Assembly (NCBI RefSeq): GCF_026625985.1
Contig: NZ_CP113116.1
Location: 2,418,001-2,482,000, forward strand
DNA length: 64,000 bases
Reading direction: 5' to 3'
Source of the DNA: Mycobacterium sp. Aquia_213
Lineage (GTDB): Bacteria > Actinomycetota > Actinomycetes > Mycobacteriales > Mycobacteriaceae
A program made the position numbers and the translations under genes. Below the pieces are notes generated by a model. That model was not told the origin of the DNA. It did not search any database and saw only the letters and a program-made list of their open reading frames with translations. Positions 16,046 to 24,767 of the stretch are shown piece after piece; the stretch's first letter is position 1; every line of letters begins with the position of its first letter.

Positions 16046-17875
16046 ATGGGTGAATCAGAGCGTTCTGAAGCATTCGGGGTCGATGACGAAACCGGTATGT
16101 CCAGCAGCGATGCCGCCGAGCTTGAACAGTTACGTCGCGAAGCAGCGGCACTGCGCGAGCAACTCGAGCAAGCCGCCGGGTCGGCAGGCAGCACGCGCTC
16201 CGCGCGCGATGTGCATCAGCTCGAAGCCCGCATCGACTCGCTCGCCGCGCGCAATTCCAAATTAATGGAAACTCTTAAAGAGGCGCGGCAGCAGTTACTT
16301 GCGTTGCGCGAAGAGGTCGATCGTCTCGGGCAGCCGCCCAGCGGCTACGGCGTCTTGCTCTCGTCCCACGAGGACGAAACGGTGGACGTGTTCACCTCGG
16401 GTCGCAAGATGCGATTGACCTGCTCGCCCAACATCGACGTGGCGTCCTTGCGCAAGGGCCAGACGGTCCGGCTCAACGAAGCCCTGACCGTCGTCGAGGC
16501 CGGCACGTACGAATCCGTCGGCGAGATCTCGACTTTGCGCGAGGTGCTCAACGACGGCCACCGCGCATTGGTCGTGGGCCACGCCGACGAGGAACGGATC
16601 GTGTGGCTGGCCGACCCACTGGTGGCCGAGGACTTGCCCGACGGCGTTCCCGACGCACTCAACGATGACACCAGGCCGCGCAAGTTGCGGCCTGGCGATT
16701 CTCTACTGGTCGACACCAAGGCCGGCTACGCCTTCGAGCGCATCCCGAAGGCCGAGGTCGAGGACCTGGTGCTCGAAGAGGTGCCCGACGTCAGCTACCA
16801 GGACATCGGTGGTCTGACCCGCCAGATCGAGCAGATCCGCGACGCCGTGGAGCTGCCGTTCCTGCACAAGGACCTGTACCGGGAGTACGCGCTGCGTCCG
16901 CCCAAGGGTGTGTTGCTGTATGGCCCGCCCGGTTGCGGTAAGACGCTGATCGCCAAGGCGGTCGCCAACTCGCTGGCCAAGAAGATGGCGGAGGTGCGCG
17001 GCGACGACGCCCGCGAGGCCAAGTCGTACTTCTTGAACATCAAGGGCCCCGAGCTGCTGAACAAGTTCGTCGGTGAGACCGAGCGCCACATCCGGCTGAT
17101 CTTCCAGCGCGCCCGCGAGAAGGCGTCCGAGGGAACACCGGTGATCGTCTTCTTCGACGAGATGGATTCGATCTTCCGCACCCGCGGTACCGGCGTCTCC
17201 TCCGACGTCGAGACCACGGTGGTCCCGCAGCTGCTGTCCGAGATCGACGGCGTCGAAGGGCTGGAGAACGTCATCGTGATCGGCGCCTCCAACCGTGAGG
17301 ACATGATCGACCCCGCGATCCTGCGGCCGGGACGTCTCGACGTGAAGATCAAGATCGAGAGGCCCGATGCCGAAGCGGCACAAGACATCTTCTCGAAGTA
17401 CCTGGTCGAGACGCTGCCGGTGCACGCCGACGACATCGCCGAGTTCGACGGCGACCGTGGCGCGTGCATCGCGGCGATGATCGAAAAGGTCGTCGAGCGG
17501 ATGTACGCCGAGATCGACGACAACCGGTTCCTGGAGGTCACCTACGCCAACGGTGACAAAGAAGTCATGTACTTCAAGGACTTCAACTCCGGGGCGATGA
17601 TCCAGAACGTCGTCGACCGCGCGAAGAAGAACGCGATCAAGGCGGTGCTGGAGACCGGCCAATCGGGCCTGCGGATCCAGCATCTGCTCGACTCGATCGT
17701 CGACGAGTTCGCCGAGAACGAGGACCTGCCCAACACCACCAACCCCGACGACTGGGCGCGGATCTCGGGCAAGAAGGGCGAGCGGATCGTGTACATCCGC
17801 ACCCTGGTCACCGGCAAGTCGTCGAGCGCGTCGCGCGCCATCGACACCGAATCGAACCTCGGCCAGTACCTCTAG
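16046..17875 (+). CDS. mpa: Mycobacterial proteasome ATPase (ARC/Mpa)
   Basis: A 609-residue hexameric AAA ATPase, the same length as M. tuberculosis Mpa. It recognises Pup through its N-terminal coiled coil (about residues 20-95), unfolds pupylated proteins and feeds them to the 20S proteasome. The OB domains span about 98-235. Walker A GPPGCGKT is at residues 293-300, the Walker B is VIVFFDEMDS, and the arginine-finger region (RPGRLDVKI) is present. The C-terminus ends GQYL, the docking tail for the proteasome alpha ring. The ATG is preceded by GAAAGGAG. Confidence 0.98.
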   Translation: MGESERSEAFGVDDETGMSSSDAAELEQLRREAAALREQLEQAAGSAGSTRSARDVHQLEARIDSLAARNSKLMETLKEARQQLLALREEVDRLGQPPSGYGVLLSSHEDETVDVFTSGRKMRLTCSPNIDVASLRKGQTVRLNEALTVVEAGTYESVGEISTLREVLNDGHRALVVGHADEERIVWLADPLVAEDLPDGVPDALNDDTRPRKLRPGDSLLVDTKAGYAFERIPKAEVEDLVLEEVPDVSYQDIGGLTRQIEQIRDAVELPFLHKDLYREYALRPPKGVLLYGPPGCGKTLIAKAVANSLAKKMAEVRGDDAREAKSYFLNIKGPELLNKFVGETERHIRLIFQRAREKASEGTPVIVFFDEMDSIFRTRGTGVSSDVETTVVPQLLSEIDGVEGLENVIVIGASNREDMIDPAILRPGRLDVKIKIERPDAEAAQDIFSKYLVETLPVHADDIAEFDGDRGACIAAMIEKVVERMYAEIDDNRFLEVTYANGDKEVMYFKDFNSGAMIQNVVDRAKKNAIKAVLETGQSGLRIQHLLDSIVDEFAENEDLPNTTNPDDWARISGKKGERIVYIRTLVTGKSSSASRAIDTESNLGQYL

Positions 17876-17889
17876 GGACTCAATCCCTA
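17873..17889. terminator. Short palindrome between convergent mpa and its neighbour
   Basis: TAGGGA (17873-17878) and TCCCTA (17884-17889) pair perfectly around a 5-base loop, and the mpa stop lies inside the stem. It separates two convergent genes and could act in both directions. The stem is short and there is no U-tract. Confidence 0.35.
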
Positions 17890-17895
17890 AGCGGT

Positions 17896-18540
17896 TCAGT
17901 CGAATTCGAACGAGTAGCTGTTCGTCAGGTCATCCTGCGTCACGCGGGCGGGGCGAGTCGTGGTGTCCACCCGCAGCGTCTCGGTGAGCACGCGCGGCAC
18001 ATAACTCCACCCCTCGGGCAGCGTCAGCCGGTCGGCCAGCCCGGCCAGCTCGGCCCGCGACAGGTTGGGGTCGGCGACCTGGCTCCAGGTCTGCATGACC
18101 CAGCGCTTGCCGTCGGGATCGATCAGCTCGTAGATCTGTTCGCCGGCGTTGAAGACGAAGACCGTATTGCGGGTCACTTCGTTGACGGTGTACGGCGCGG
18201 GGTTCATCGACGACAGCTGCACGGTGGCCTGCTTGATCATCTCTATCCCGCCGAACGTCATCCGCTGCTGCGGACCGTCGGCCTGCTTCTCGATGGCGTT
18301 CATCAGCCAGTAACGCGGGCCGTTCAGCAAGGCCGCTGCGGCGCCGTGTTCTTGCGCGATCGCCTGGGGGTCGAGCTTGGACCACAACTCGGCCGGACAG
18401 TCGTTGAGTCCGAAGCTGTTGTAGACGGTGGCTTGTGGGCCGGATTCCCCGACCTCGACGAGAAGTACTTCGCCGTAACGCTTCCCGGACAGGTCGGACA
18501 CCAGGCTGAAGTTAATCGGGGACCCTGGCGGCGTCAACAA
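17896..18540 (-). CDS. Conserved hypothetical protein (Rv2114-like)
   Basis: A 214-residue soluble protein resembling M. tuberculosis Rv2114, conserved beside mpa in mycobacteria. No signal peptide or membrane segment is visible. It contains long conserved stretches (FGLNDCPAELWSKLD, NGPRYWLMNAIEK, YTVNEVTRNTVFVFNAGEQI) but no motif that gives a function. The assumed start is the TTG at 18540, inside the end of the upstream gene (29-base overlap). A GTG at 18501 is another option. It is probably co-transcribed with the membrane protein upstream. Confidence 0.82.
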   Translation of the reverse strand: MLTPPGSPINFSLVSDLSGKRYGEVLLVEVGESGPQATVYNSFGLNDCPAELWSKLDPQAIAQEHGAAAALLNGPRYWLMNAIEKQADGPQQRMTFGGIEMIKQATVQLSSMNPAPYTVNEVTRNTVFVFNAGEQIYELIDPDGKRWVMQTWSQVADPNLSRAELAGLADRLTLPEGWSYVPRVLTETLRVDTTTRPARVTQDDLTNSYSFEFD

Positions 18541-19702
18541 CGTCCGCGCTGTCGGACTCGTCGGCGACGTTGCCGAGGTAACGGTTGCGCGCCGCGAGCG
18601 CGGTGTGCAGGTCGTCGATCAGGGGGTCGAGGAACATCCCCCGGTACTCGTCGTCGTCGACCGCTCGCGCGCTGATGTACATGAACGTCAGCGCGCCCAG
18701 GAAAAGGCACATGTGGATCAGCGAGTCCGGCGCCGGAAAGGTCATGCCCAACACCGTCGTGGTCATGTCCTGATGGTGTGTCCACTCCTTGAGCAGCGGT
18801 GGCGTGAGAATGATGACGCCCAGAATCAGGTACATGGTGGCGCCGACGCCGGCCACCACCAGAATCTCGATCAGTTGCGAGGTCGCGAGCAAGAAGACGG
18901 CATTGAGGCGCTCCGACGGCTTGAGAGGTGAGCCCGCCGCGGGGCCGTGCATGGTGGCGAAGGGGGTGTTGACGAGGCTCTGGCTGCCTTCGGGCAGCGA
19001 CGCCGTCGACCTCAGCAGCGGGCGCACCCGCTCGACGGTCTTGGACACCACGAACGCCGCCGCGATGCCCATCAGAAAAACGATGGCCAGCGTCAGCCGC
19101 TCCCCGTTGATGTTCGCGGCCATCAGCCAGACGTAGGTGTTGAAGAACACCAACGCGGTCAGCAGCACGATCGGCAGGGCCCGGATTGCCAGCGTGCCGA
19201 CCGTCGAGAGGTGCTCGAACGTCATCCGCACCGCCCAGGCCAGCACCGACCCGACGCCGCAGCCGGTCAGCAACAGCACCACGACCAGGATGACGGCGTC
19301 GCGGGTCAATTGGATCGGGCCGGATTCGAAGATCCCGCACCCGACCGCGACGGCCAGCGCCGCGGTCGCGACGGCCGCGCGGGTGCGCCCGCTCGAGATC
19401 CGCGACACCAGCCAGCCGAGCAGGGCGGCCAGCGGGAGCGCGACTGCCAGCAGCGCGAGGATCGCCCACTGGCGGGTGGTCGGTGTCCCGTTGATGAAGA
19501 CCTCGTTGCCGTCGCTGATCAGATAGACGCCCAGCAGGCAAACTTCGACCGCCGCCCACGCGGCCAGCATCGGAGCGCACCGCGGCCAGAGTCGTCGCCA
19601 ACGGCCCCGCCGGGTCAGCACCGACGGTAGGCCGCGCTCCAGGAACCATCGTTCGGCCGCTGCCTTCTGGCCGTCCGGTGTGCGGCGCTGAGTTAAACCC
19701 AC
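18512..19702 (-). CDS. Integral membrane protein (Rv2113-like)
   Basis: A 396-residue protein with about eight hydrophobic segments, found between dop and mpa as in M. tuberculosis (Rv2113). It starts at the GTG at 19702 (VGLTQRRTPDGQKAAAERW). The cytoplasmic N-terminal 45 residues are basic. Residues 345-396 form an acidic, soluble tail (RAVDDDEYRGMFLDPLIDDL). No transporter or enzyme motif is recognisable. Its conserved place inside the proteasome locus suggests, but does not prove, a link to that system. It diverges from dop. Confidence 0.85.
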   Translation of the reverse strand: MGLTQRRTPDGQKAAAERWFLERGLPSVLTRRGRWRRLWPRCAPMLAAWAAVEVCLLGVYLISDGNEVFINGTPTTRQWAILALLAVALPLAALLGWLVSRISSGRTRAAVATAALAVAVGCGIFESGPIQLTRDAVILVVVLLLTGCGVGSVLAWAVRMTFEHLSTVGTLAIRALPIVLLTALVFFNTYVWLMAANINGERLTLAIVFLMGIAAAFVVSKTVERVRPLLRSTASLPEGSQSLVNTPFATMHGPAAGSPLKPSERLNAVFLLATSQLIEILVVAGVGATMYLILGVIILTPPLLKEWTHHQDMTTTVLGMTFPAPDSLIHMCLFLGALTFMYISARAVDDDEYRGMFLDPLIDDLHTALAARNRYLGNVADESDSADVVDAARVPD

Positions 19703-19885
19703 ACCGGGTCACCCTAGTGGCGCAGCAACCGGTGCGCTGGTCGTTTTCGCGCAGGTCAGAATTTGTCCGGTGGCGCGCTCGGCAATCCCTTCGAATTGTC
19801 TTTGGGCCTTGGGTATTTCAACAATCCGCGGCCCGTCGTCGGCGGCGGTCGCCTTGCCCCGGCGTGGGACGCATCGTCGGGGGCC

Positions 19886-19891
19886 TACCCT
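19886..19891 (+). promoter_or_regulatory. dop: Leaderless promoter -10 box of dop
   Basis: TACCCT fits the mycobacterial TANNNT -10 pattern and lies 6 bases before the dop ATG at 19898. Transcription would then start at or within a base of the A of ATG, giving a leaderless mRNA. There is no ribosome-binding sequence before this ATG, which agrees. The same hexamer precedes pafA. Confidence 0.5.
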
Positions 19892-19897
19892 TGACGC

Positions 19898-21406
19898 ATG
19901 CAACGGATTATCGGGACGGAGGTCGAGTACGGCATTTCGTCGCCGTCCGACCCGACCGCCAACCCGATTCTTACTTCGACTCAGGCGGTGTTGGCCTACG
20001 CGGCCGCCGCCGGCATTCAACGCGCGAAGCGCACCCGCTGGGACTACGAGGTGGAGTCGCCGCTGCGCGACGCCCGCGGTTTCGACCTGAGCCGCTCGGC
20101 CGGGCCGCCGCCGGTGGTCGACGCCGACGAGGTCGGCGCGGCAAACATGATCCTGACCAACGGGGCGCGGCTCTACGTCGACCATGCGCACCCCGAATAC
20201 TCCGCGCCCGAGTGCACCGACCCGCTGGACGCGGTGATCTGGGACAAGGCCGGTGAGCGGGTGATGGAGGCCGCCGCGCGCCACGTCGCCAGCGTGCCCG
20301 GGGCCGCCAAGCTGCAGCTCTACAAGAACAACGTCGACGGCAAGGGCGCCTCGTACGGATCGCACGAGAACTACCTGATGGCGCGGCAGACGCCGTTTTC
20401 GGCCATCATCGCCGGTCTGACGCCGTTTTTGGTGTCCCGGCAGGTCGTCACCGGCTCCGGTCGCGTCGGTATCGGCCCCTCCGGTGACGAGCCCGGATTC
20501 CAGCTCTCCCAGCGCTCCGACTACATCGAGGTCGAGGTCGGGCTGGAGACCACGCTGAAGCGCGGCATCATCAACACCCGCGACGAACCGCACGCCGACG
20601 CCGACCGGTATCGCCGGCTGCACGTGATCATCGGCGACGCGAACCTCGCCGAGACGTCGACCTACCTGAAGCTGGGCACCACGGCGCTGGTTTTGGACCT
20701 GATCGAAGACGGCCCCCAACACGGGATCGACCTGAGCGACCTGGCGCTGGCCCGGCCGGTGCACGCCGTGCATGCGATCAGCCGCGATCCGTCGCTGCGC
20801 GTCGCGGTGGCCATGGCGGATGGCCGGGAGCTGACCGCCCTTGCGCTGCAACGGCTTTACCTCGACCGGGTGGCCAAGCTGGTCGACGGTCGCGACCCGG
20901 ACCCGCGGGCGCTCGACGTCGTGGAAACCTGGGCGCACGTGCTCGACCTGCTCGAGCGCGACCCCATGGAATGCGCTGAGCTGCTGGACTGGCCGGCCAA
21001 GCTGCGGCTGCTCGAGGGTTTCCGGCAGCGGGAGAACCTGAGCTGGTCGGCGCCCCGGCTGCACCTCGTCGACCTGCAATATTCCGATGTCCGGCTGGAC
21101 AAGGGCCTGTACAACCGGCTGGTCGCGCGCGGCTCGATGAAACGTCTGGTCAGCGAACACCAGGTGATCGAGGCGGTGGACAACCCGCCGACCGACACGC
21201 GCGCCTATTTCCGCGGCGAATGCCTGCGTAGGTTCGGGGCCGATATCGCCGCCGCCAGTTGGGACTCGGTGATTTTCGATCTTGGTGGTGATTCGCTGGT
21301 GCGCATCCCGACGCTGGAGCCGCTGCGGGGCAGCAAGGCGCACGTAGGAGCGCTGCTGGACTCCGTGAACAGCGCCGTCGAACTCGTGGAACAACTGACG
21401 AGCTGA
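19898..21406 (+). CDS. dop: Pup deamidase/depupylase
   Basis: A 502-residue enzyme that converts the C-terminal Gln of Pup to Glu and also removes Pup from substrates. It belongs to the carboxylate-amine ligase fold shared with PafA. The ATP/Mg-binding start GTEVEYGI (Glu8, Glu10) and the catalytic Asp95 in LYVDHAHPEYSAPE are present. The Dop-specific loop (about residues 40-80, rich in Asp/Pro) is retained, and the ATP-binding region includes INTRDEPHADADRYRRLH. It heads the dop-pup-prcB-prcA block, and pup starts 103 bases downstream. Confidence 0.97.
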   Translation: MQRIIGTEVEYGISSPSDPTANPILTSTQAVLAYAAAAGIQRAKRTRWDYEVESPLRDARGFDLSRSAGPPPVVDADEVGAANMILTNGARLYVDHAHPEYSAPECTDPLDAVIWDKAGERVMEAAARHVASVPGAAKLQLYKNNVDGKGASYGSHENYLMARQTPFSAIIAGLTPFLVSRQVVTGSGRVGIGPSGDEPGFQLSQRSDYIEVEVGLETTLKRGIINTRDEPHADADRYRRLHVIIGDANLAETSTYLKLGTTALVLDLIEDGPQHGIDLSDLALARPVHAVHAISRDPSLRVAVAMADGRELTALALQRLYLDRVAKLVDGRDPDPRALDVVETWAHVLDLLERDPMECAELLDWPAKLRLLEGFRQRENLSWSAPRLHLVDLQYSDVRLDKGLYNRLVARGSMKRLVSEHQVIEAVDNPPTDTRAYFRGECLRRFGADIAAASWDSVIFDLGGDSLVRIPTLEPLRGSKAHVGALLDSVNSAVELVEQLTS

Positions 21407-21509
21407 GCCTGGTTAACCGAAGAACGTCGGGTAGGACCGGTAGGGTAGAGATACCAGCGGGCATGCTTACGCGGCTAGTAAGCGAGCCCAGACGAAGCAG
21501 GAGGCGGCG

Positions 21510-21704
21510 ATGGCGCAGGAGCAAACAAAACGCGGCGGTGGCGGCGGCGACGACGATGACGTCGTTGGCACCACGGCCGCGGGCCAGGAGCGTCGCGAGA
21601 AACTCACCGAGGAAACCGACGATCTGCTCGACGAGATTGACGACGTCCTAGAGGAAAACGCGGAGGACTTCGTCCGCGCGTATGTCCAAAAGGGCGGACA
21701 GTGA
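21510..21704 (+). CDS. pup: Prokaryotic ubiquitin-like protein Pup
   Basis: A 64-residue disordered modifier that ends in Gly-Gly-Gln. Dop deamidates the final Gln to Glu before PafA joins it to substrate lysines. The Gly/Asp-rich N-terminus is followed by the Mpa-binding helix (about residues 30-55, TDDLLDEIDDVLEENAEDFV). The glycine and aspartate runs (GGGGGDDDD) are typical. Start at ATG 21510 with a GGAGG-like site upstream. Its TGA overlaps the prcB GTG (GTGA), coupling tag and protease production. Confidence 0.98.
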   Translation: MAQEQTKRGGGGGDDDDVVGTTAAGQERREKLTEETDDLLDEIDDVLEENAEDFVRAYVQKGGQ

Positions 21705-22582
21705 CCTGGCCTTTTCCCGACCGCCTGCCCACTACCTCGGCTCTACCCGGATTCTCTTCGGTAAATACGTCCTCATTCGCTGACTTGTTGCGCCGTCAGG
21801 CGCCGGAATTGCTTCCGGCGGTCCTGGGTGGCGGCGGTGGCCACTCCGGTGGTGATGCCGGGAATCTGCCGCACGGCACCACGATCGTGGCCCTGAAATA
21901 CCCAGGCGGTGTCCTGATCGCCGGTGACCGGCGTTCGACCCAGGGCAACATGATCGCCGGGCGGGACGTCAAGAAGGTGTACATCACCGACGACTACACC
22001 GCGACCGGCATCGCCGGCACGGCCGCGATCGCCGTCGAATTCGCCCGCCTCTATGCCGTGGAACTGGAGCACTACGAGAAGCTGGAAGGCGTTCCGCTCA
22101 CGTTCGCCGGCAAGGTCAACCGGCTCGCGATCATGGTGCGCGGCAACCTGGCCGCCGCGATGCAGGGGCTGGTGGCCCTGCCGCTGCTGGCGGGTTACGA
22201 CATCCACGCGGCCGACTCGGAAAGCGCCGGACGCATAGTCTCGTTCGACGCCGCGGGCGGCTGGAACATCGAAGAAGAGGGTTACCAGTCGGTGGGTTCG
22301 GGGTCGATCTTCGCCAAGTCCTCGATCAAGAAACTGTATGCCCAAGTCACCGATGTCGATTCGGCGCTGCGGGTAGCCGTGGAGTCGCTGTACGACGCCG
22401 CCGACGACGATTCCGCCACCGGTGGCCCGGATCTGGTTCGCGGTATCTTCCCGACGGCGGTCGCCATCGGCCCCGAAGGGGCGGCCGATGTGCCCGAGCG
22501 GCGCATCGCCGAATTGGCCCGCGAGGTCATCCAAAGTCGCTCGCGCGCGGACACTTTCGGCCCGGATGGCGGTGAGAAGTGA
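21701..22582 (+). CDS. prcB: 20S proteasome beta subunit
   Basis: A 293-residue proteasome beta subunit made with a 59-residue propeptide. Autocleavage between Gly59 and Thr60 in NLPHGTTIVAL exposes Thr60 as the nucleophile. Catalytic partners Asp76 and Lys92 (mature 17 and 33) fit the GDRRST and KKVYITDDY regions. The propeptide keeps the hydrophobic LPTTSALPGFSS segment. It forms the two inner rings of the core particle, starts at a GTG overlapping the pup stop, and overlaps prcA by 4 bases. Confidence 0.98.
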   Translation: MTWPFPDRLPTTSALPGFSSVNTSSFADLLRRQAPELLPAVLGGGGGHSGGDAGNLPHGTTIVALKYPGGVLIAGDRRSTQGNMIAGRDVKKVYITDDYTATGIAGTAAIAVEFARLYAVELEHYEKLEGVPLTFAGKVNRLAIMVRGNLAAAMQGLVALPLLAGYDIHAADSESAGRIVSFDAAGGWNIEEEGYQSVGSGSIFAKSSIKKLYAQVTDVDSALRVAVESLYDAADDDSATGGPDLVRGIFPTAVAIGPEGAADVPERRIAELAREVIQSRSRADTFGPDGGEK

Positions 22583-23346
22583 GCTTCCCGTATTTCATCT
22601 CGCCTGAGCAGGCGATGCGTGAGCGCAGCGAGCTCGCGCGCAAGGGCATCGCTCGGGGCCGCAGCGTGGTGGCACTGGCCTACGCCGGCGGCGTGCTGTT
22701 TGTTGCGGAGAACCCGTCGCGGTCCTTGCAGAAGATCAGCGAACTGTATGACCGCGTGGGCTTTGCGGCCGCGGGCAAGTTCAACGAGTTCGACAATCTG
22801 CGGCGCGGCGGGATCCAGTTCGCCGACACCCGCGGCTACGCCTACGACCGCCGTGACGTCACCGGCCGGCAGCTGGCCAACGTCTACGCGCAGACCCTTG
22901 GCACCATCTTCACCGAGCAGGCCAAGCCGTACGAGGTGGAGTTGTGCGTCGCCGAGGTCGCACACTACGGCGAAACCAAAGCGCCTGAGATGTACCGGAT
23001 CACTTACGACGGTTCCATCAATGACGAGCCGCATTTCGTGGTGATGGGCGGCACCACCGAGCCGATCGCAACCGCGCTCAAGGACTCGTACGCCGAAAAC
23101 GCGGACCTGCGCGACGCTTTGGGGATCGCGGTCGACGCGCTGCGGGCCGGGAGTACCAACGGCGGCGACGAGCCCAGCCTGGAGGTGGCCAGCCTCGAGG
23201 TCGCCATCCTAGATGCCAGCCGGCCGCGCCGGGCGTTCCGCCGGATCGGCCGGTCCACCCTGGAAAACCTCCTGCAGGAAGCGGATCCGAAGGGTTCGAA
23301 ATCGGATTCGGAGCCGTCGGATTCCGACGGCGAATCTTCGGATTAG
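22579..23346 (+). CDS. prcA: 20S proteasome alpha subunit
   Basis: A 255-residue alpha subunit that forms the outer gating rings of the 20S core. The N-terminal octapeptide gate region (SFPYFISPEQAMRERSELARKG) is conserved. There is no catalytic Thr, as expected. The C-terminus (about 225-255) is acidic and Ser-rich. It starts at a GTG that overlaps the prcB stop (GTGA). pafA begins only 56 bases downstream. In M. tuberculosis about a dozen genes separate prcA from pafA. Confidence 0.98.
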   Translation: MSFPYFISPEQAMRERSELARKGIARGRSVVALAYAGGVLFVAENPSRSLQKISELYDRVGFAAAGKFNEFDNLRRGGIQFADTRGYAYDRRDVTGRQLANVYAQTLGTIFTEQAKPYEVELCVAEVAHYGETKAPEMYRITYDGSINDEPHFVVMGGTTEPIATALKDSYAENADLRDALGIAVDALRAGSTNGGDEPSLEVASLEVAILDASRPRRAFRRIGRSTLENLLQEADPKGSKSDSEPSDSDGESSD

Positions 23347-23389
23347 ACCCGCGGGCGCGGCTTGCTGACCGTCGCCCTGACACAACAAG

Positions 23390-23395
23390 TACCCT
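23390..23395 (+). promoter_or_regulatory. pafA: Leaderless promoter -10 box of pafA
   Basis: TACCCT, the same hexamer as before dop, lies 7 bases ahead of the pafA GTG at 23403. No ribosome-binding sequence is seen. This suggests that pafA has its own leaderless transcript besides any readthrough from prcA. Confidence 0.48.
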
Positions 23396-23402
23396 CGATG
23401 TT

Positions 23403-24761
23403 GTGCAGCGACGAATCATGGGCATCGAGACCGAGTTCGGTGTCACCTGCACGTTCCACGGCCATCGCCGCCTGTCCCCGGACGAGGTAGCCCGCTACCT
23501 GTTCCGCCGGGTGGTGTCGTGGGGCCGCAGCTCCAATGTCTTCTTGCGTAACGGCGCTCGCCTGTACCTCGACGTCGGCAGCCATCCCGAGTACGCCACC
23601 GCCGAGTGCGACAGCCTGGTGCAGCTGGTCACCCACGACCGGGCCGGGGAATGGGTGCTGGAAGACCTGCTGGTAGACGCCGAGCAGCGACTTGCCGACG
23701 AGGGCATCGGCGGCGACATCTACCTGTTCAAAAACAACACCGACTCGGCGGGCAACTCCTACGGCTGCCACGAGAATTACCTGATCGTGCGGGCCGGTGA
23801 GTTCTCCCGGATCTCCGATGTGCTGCTGCCCTTCCTCGTCACCCGGCAGCTGATCTGCGGGGCCGGGAAGGTGCTGCAAACCCCCAAGGCCGCGACGTTC
23901 TGCCTATCGCAGCGTGCCGAGCACATCTGGGAAGGCGTTTCGTCGGCCACCACCCGTAGCCGGCCGATCATCAACACCCGCGACGAGCCGCACGCCGACG
24001 CCGAGAAGTACCGGCGGCTGCACGTCATCGTCGGCGACTCGAACATGTGCGAGACCACCACGATGCTCAAGGTGGGCACCGCCGCGCTTGTGCTGGAGAT
24101 GATCGAATCGGGCGTGCCGTTCCGCGACTTCTCGCTGGACAACCCGATCCGCGCCATCCGCGAGGTCAGCCACGACGTCACCGGCCGCCGCCCGGTGCGC
24201 CTGGCCGGTGGGCGTCAGGCCAGCGCGCTGGACATCCAGCGCGAGTACTACACCCGCGCTGTCGAGCACCTGCAGACCCGCGAGCCCAACGCGCAGATCG
24301 AGCAGGTCGTCGACCTGTGGGGCCGGCAACTGGACGCCGTCGAAAGCCAGGACTTCGCCAAGGTCGACACCGAGATCGACTGGGTGATCAAGCGCAAGTT
24401 GTTCCAGCGCTACCAGGACCGCTACAACATGGAGCTGTCCGACCCGAAGATCGCCCAGCTGGACTTGGCGTACCACGACATCAAGCGTGGTCGCGGCGTC
24501 TTCGACCTGCTGCAGCGCAAGGGCCTGGCGACGCGGGTCACCACCGACGAGGACATCGCCGAGGCCGTCGACAACCCGCCGCAGACCACCCGCGCCAGGC
24601 TGCGCGGCGAGTTCATCAGCGCCGCTCAGGCGGCGGGCCGCGACTTCACCGTCGACTGGGTCCACCTCAAACTCAACGATCAGGCGCAGCGCACCGTGCT
24701 GTGCAAGGACCCATTCCGGGCGGTCGACGAGCGAGTCAAACGCCTGATCGCGAGTATGTAG
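23403..24761 (+). CDS. pafA: Pup--protein ligase
   Basis: A 452-residue ligase that joins the C-terminal Glu of Pup to substrate lysines using ATP. It is the same length as M. tuberculosis PafA. Glu9 (GIETEFG) and catalytic Asp57 (LYLDVGSHPEYATAE) are in place, as are the ATP-binding INTRDEPHADAEKYRRLH segment and the C-terminal Pup-binding domain. The GTG start gives VQRRIMGIETEFG. It is a paralogue of Dop. Downstream it converges with a ferritin-like gene rather than continuing into pafB. Confidence 0.97.
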   Translation: MQRRIMGIETEFGVTCTFHGHRRLSPDEVARYLFRRVVSWGRSSNVFLRNGARLYLDVGSHPEYATAECDSLVQLVTHDRAGEWVLEDLLVDAEQRLADEGIGGDIYLFKNNTDSAGNSYGCHENYLIVRAGEFSRISDVLLPFLVTRQLICGAGKVLQTPKAATFCLSQRAEHIWEGVSSATTRSRPIINTRDEPHADAEKYRRLHVIVGDSNMCETTTMLKVGTAALVLEMIESGVPFRDFSLDNPIRAIREVSHDVTGRRPVRLAGGRQASALDIQREYYTRAVEHLQTREPNAQIEQVVDLWGRQLDAVESQDFAKVDTEIDWVIKRKLFQRYQDRYNMELSDPKIAQLDLAYHDIKRGRGVFDLLQRKGLATRVTTDEDIAEAVDNPPQTTRARLRGEFISAAQAAGRDFTVDWVHLKLNDQAQRTVLCKDPFRAVDERVKRLIASM

Positions 24762-24767
24762 GCCAGA

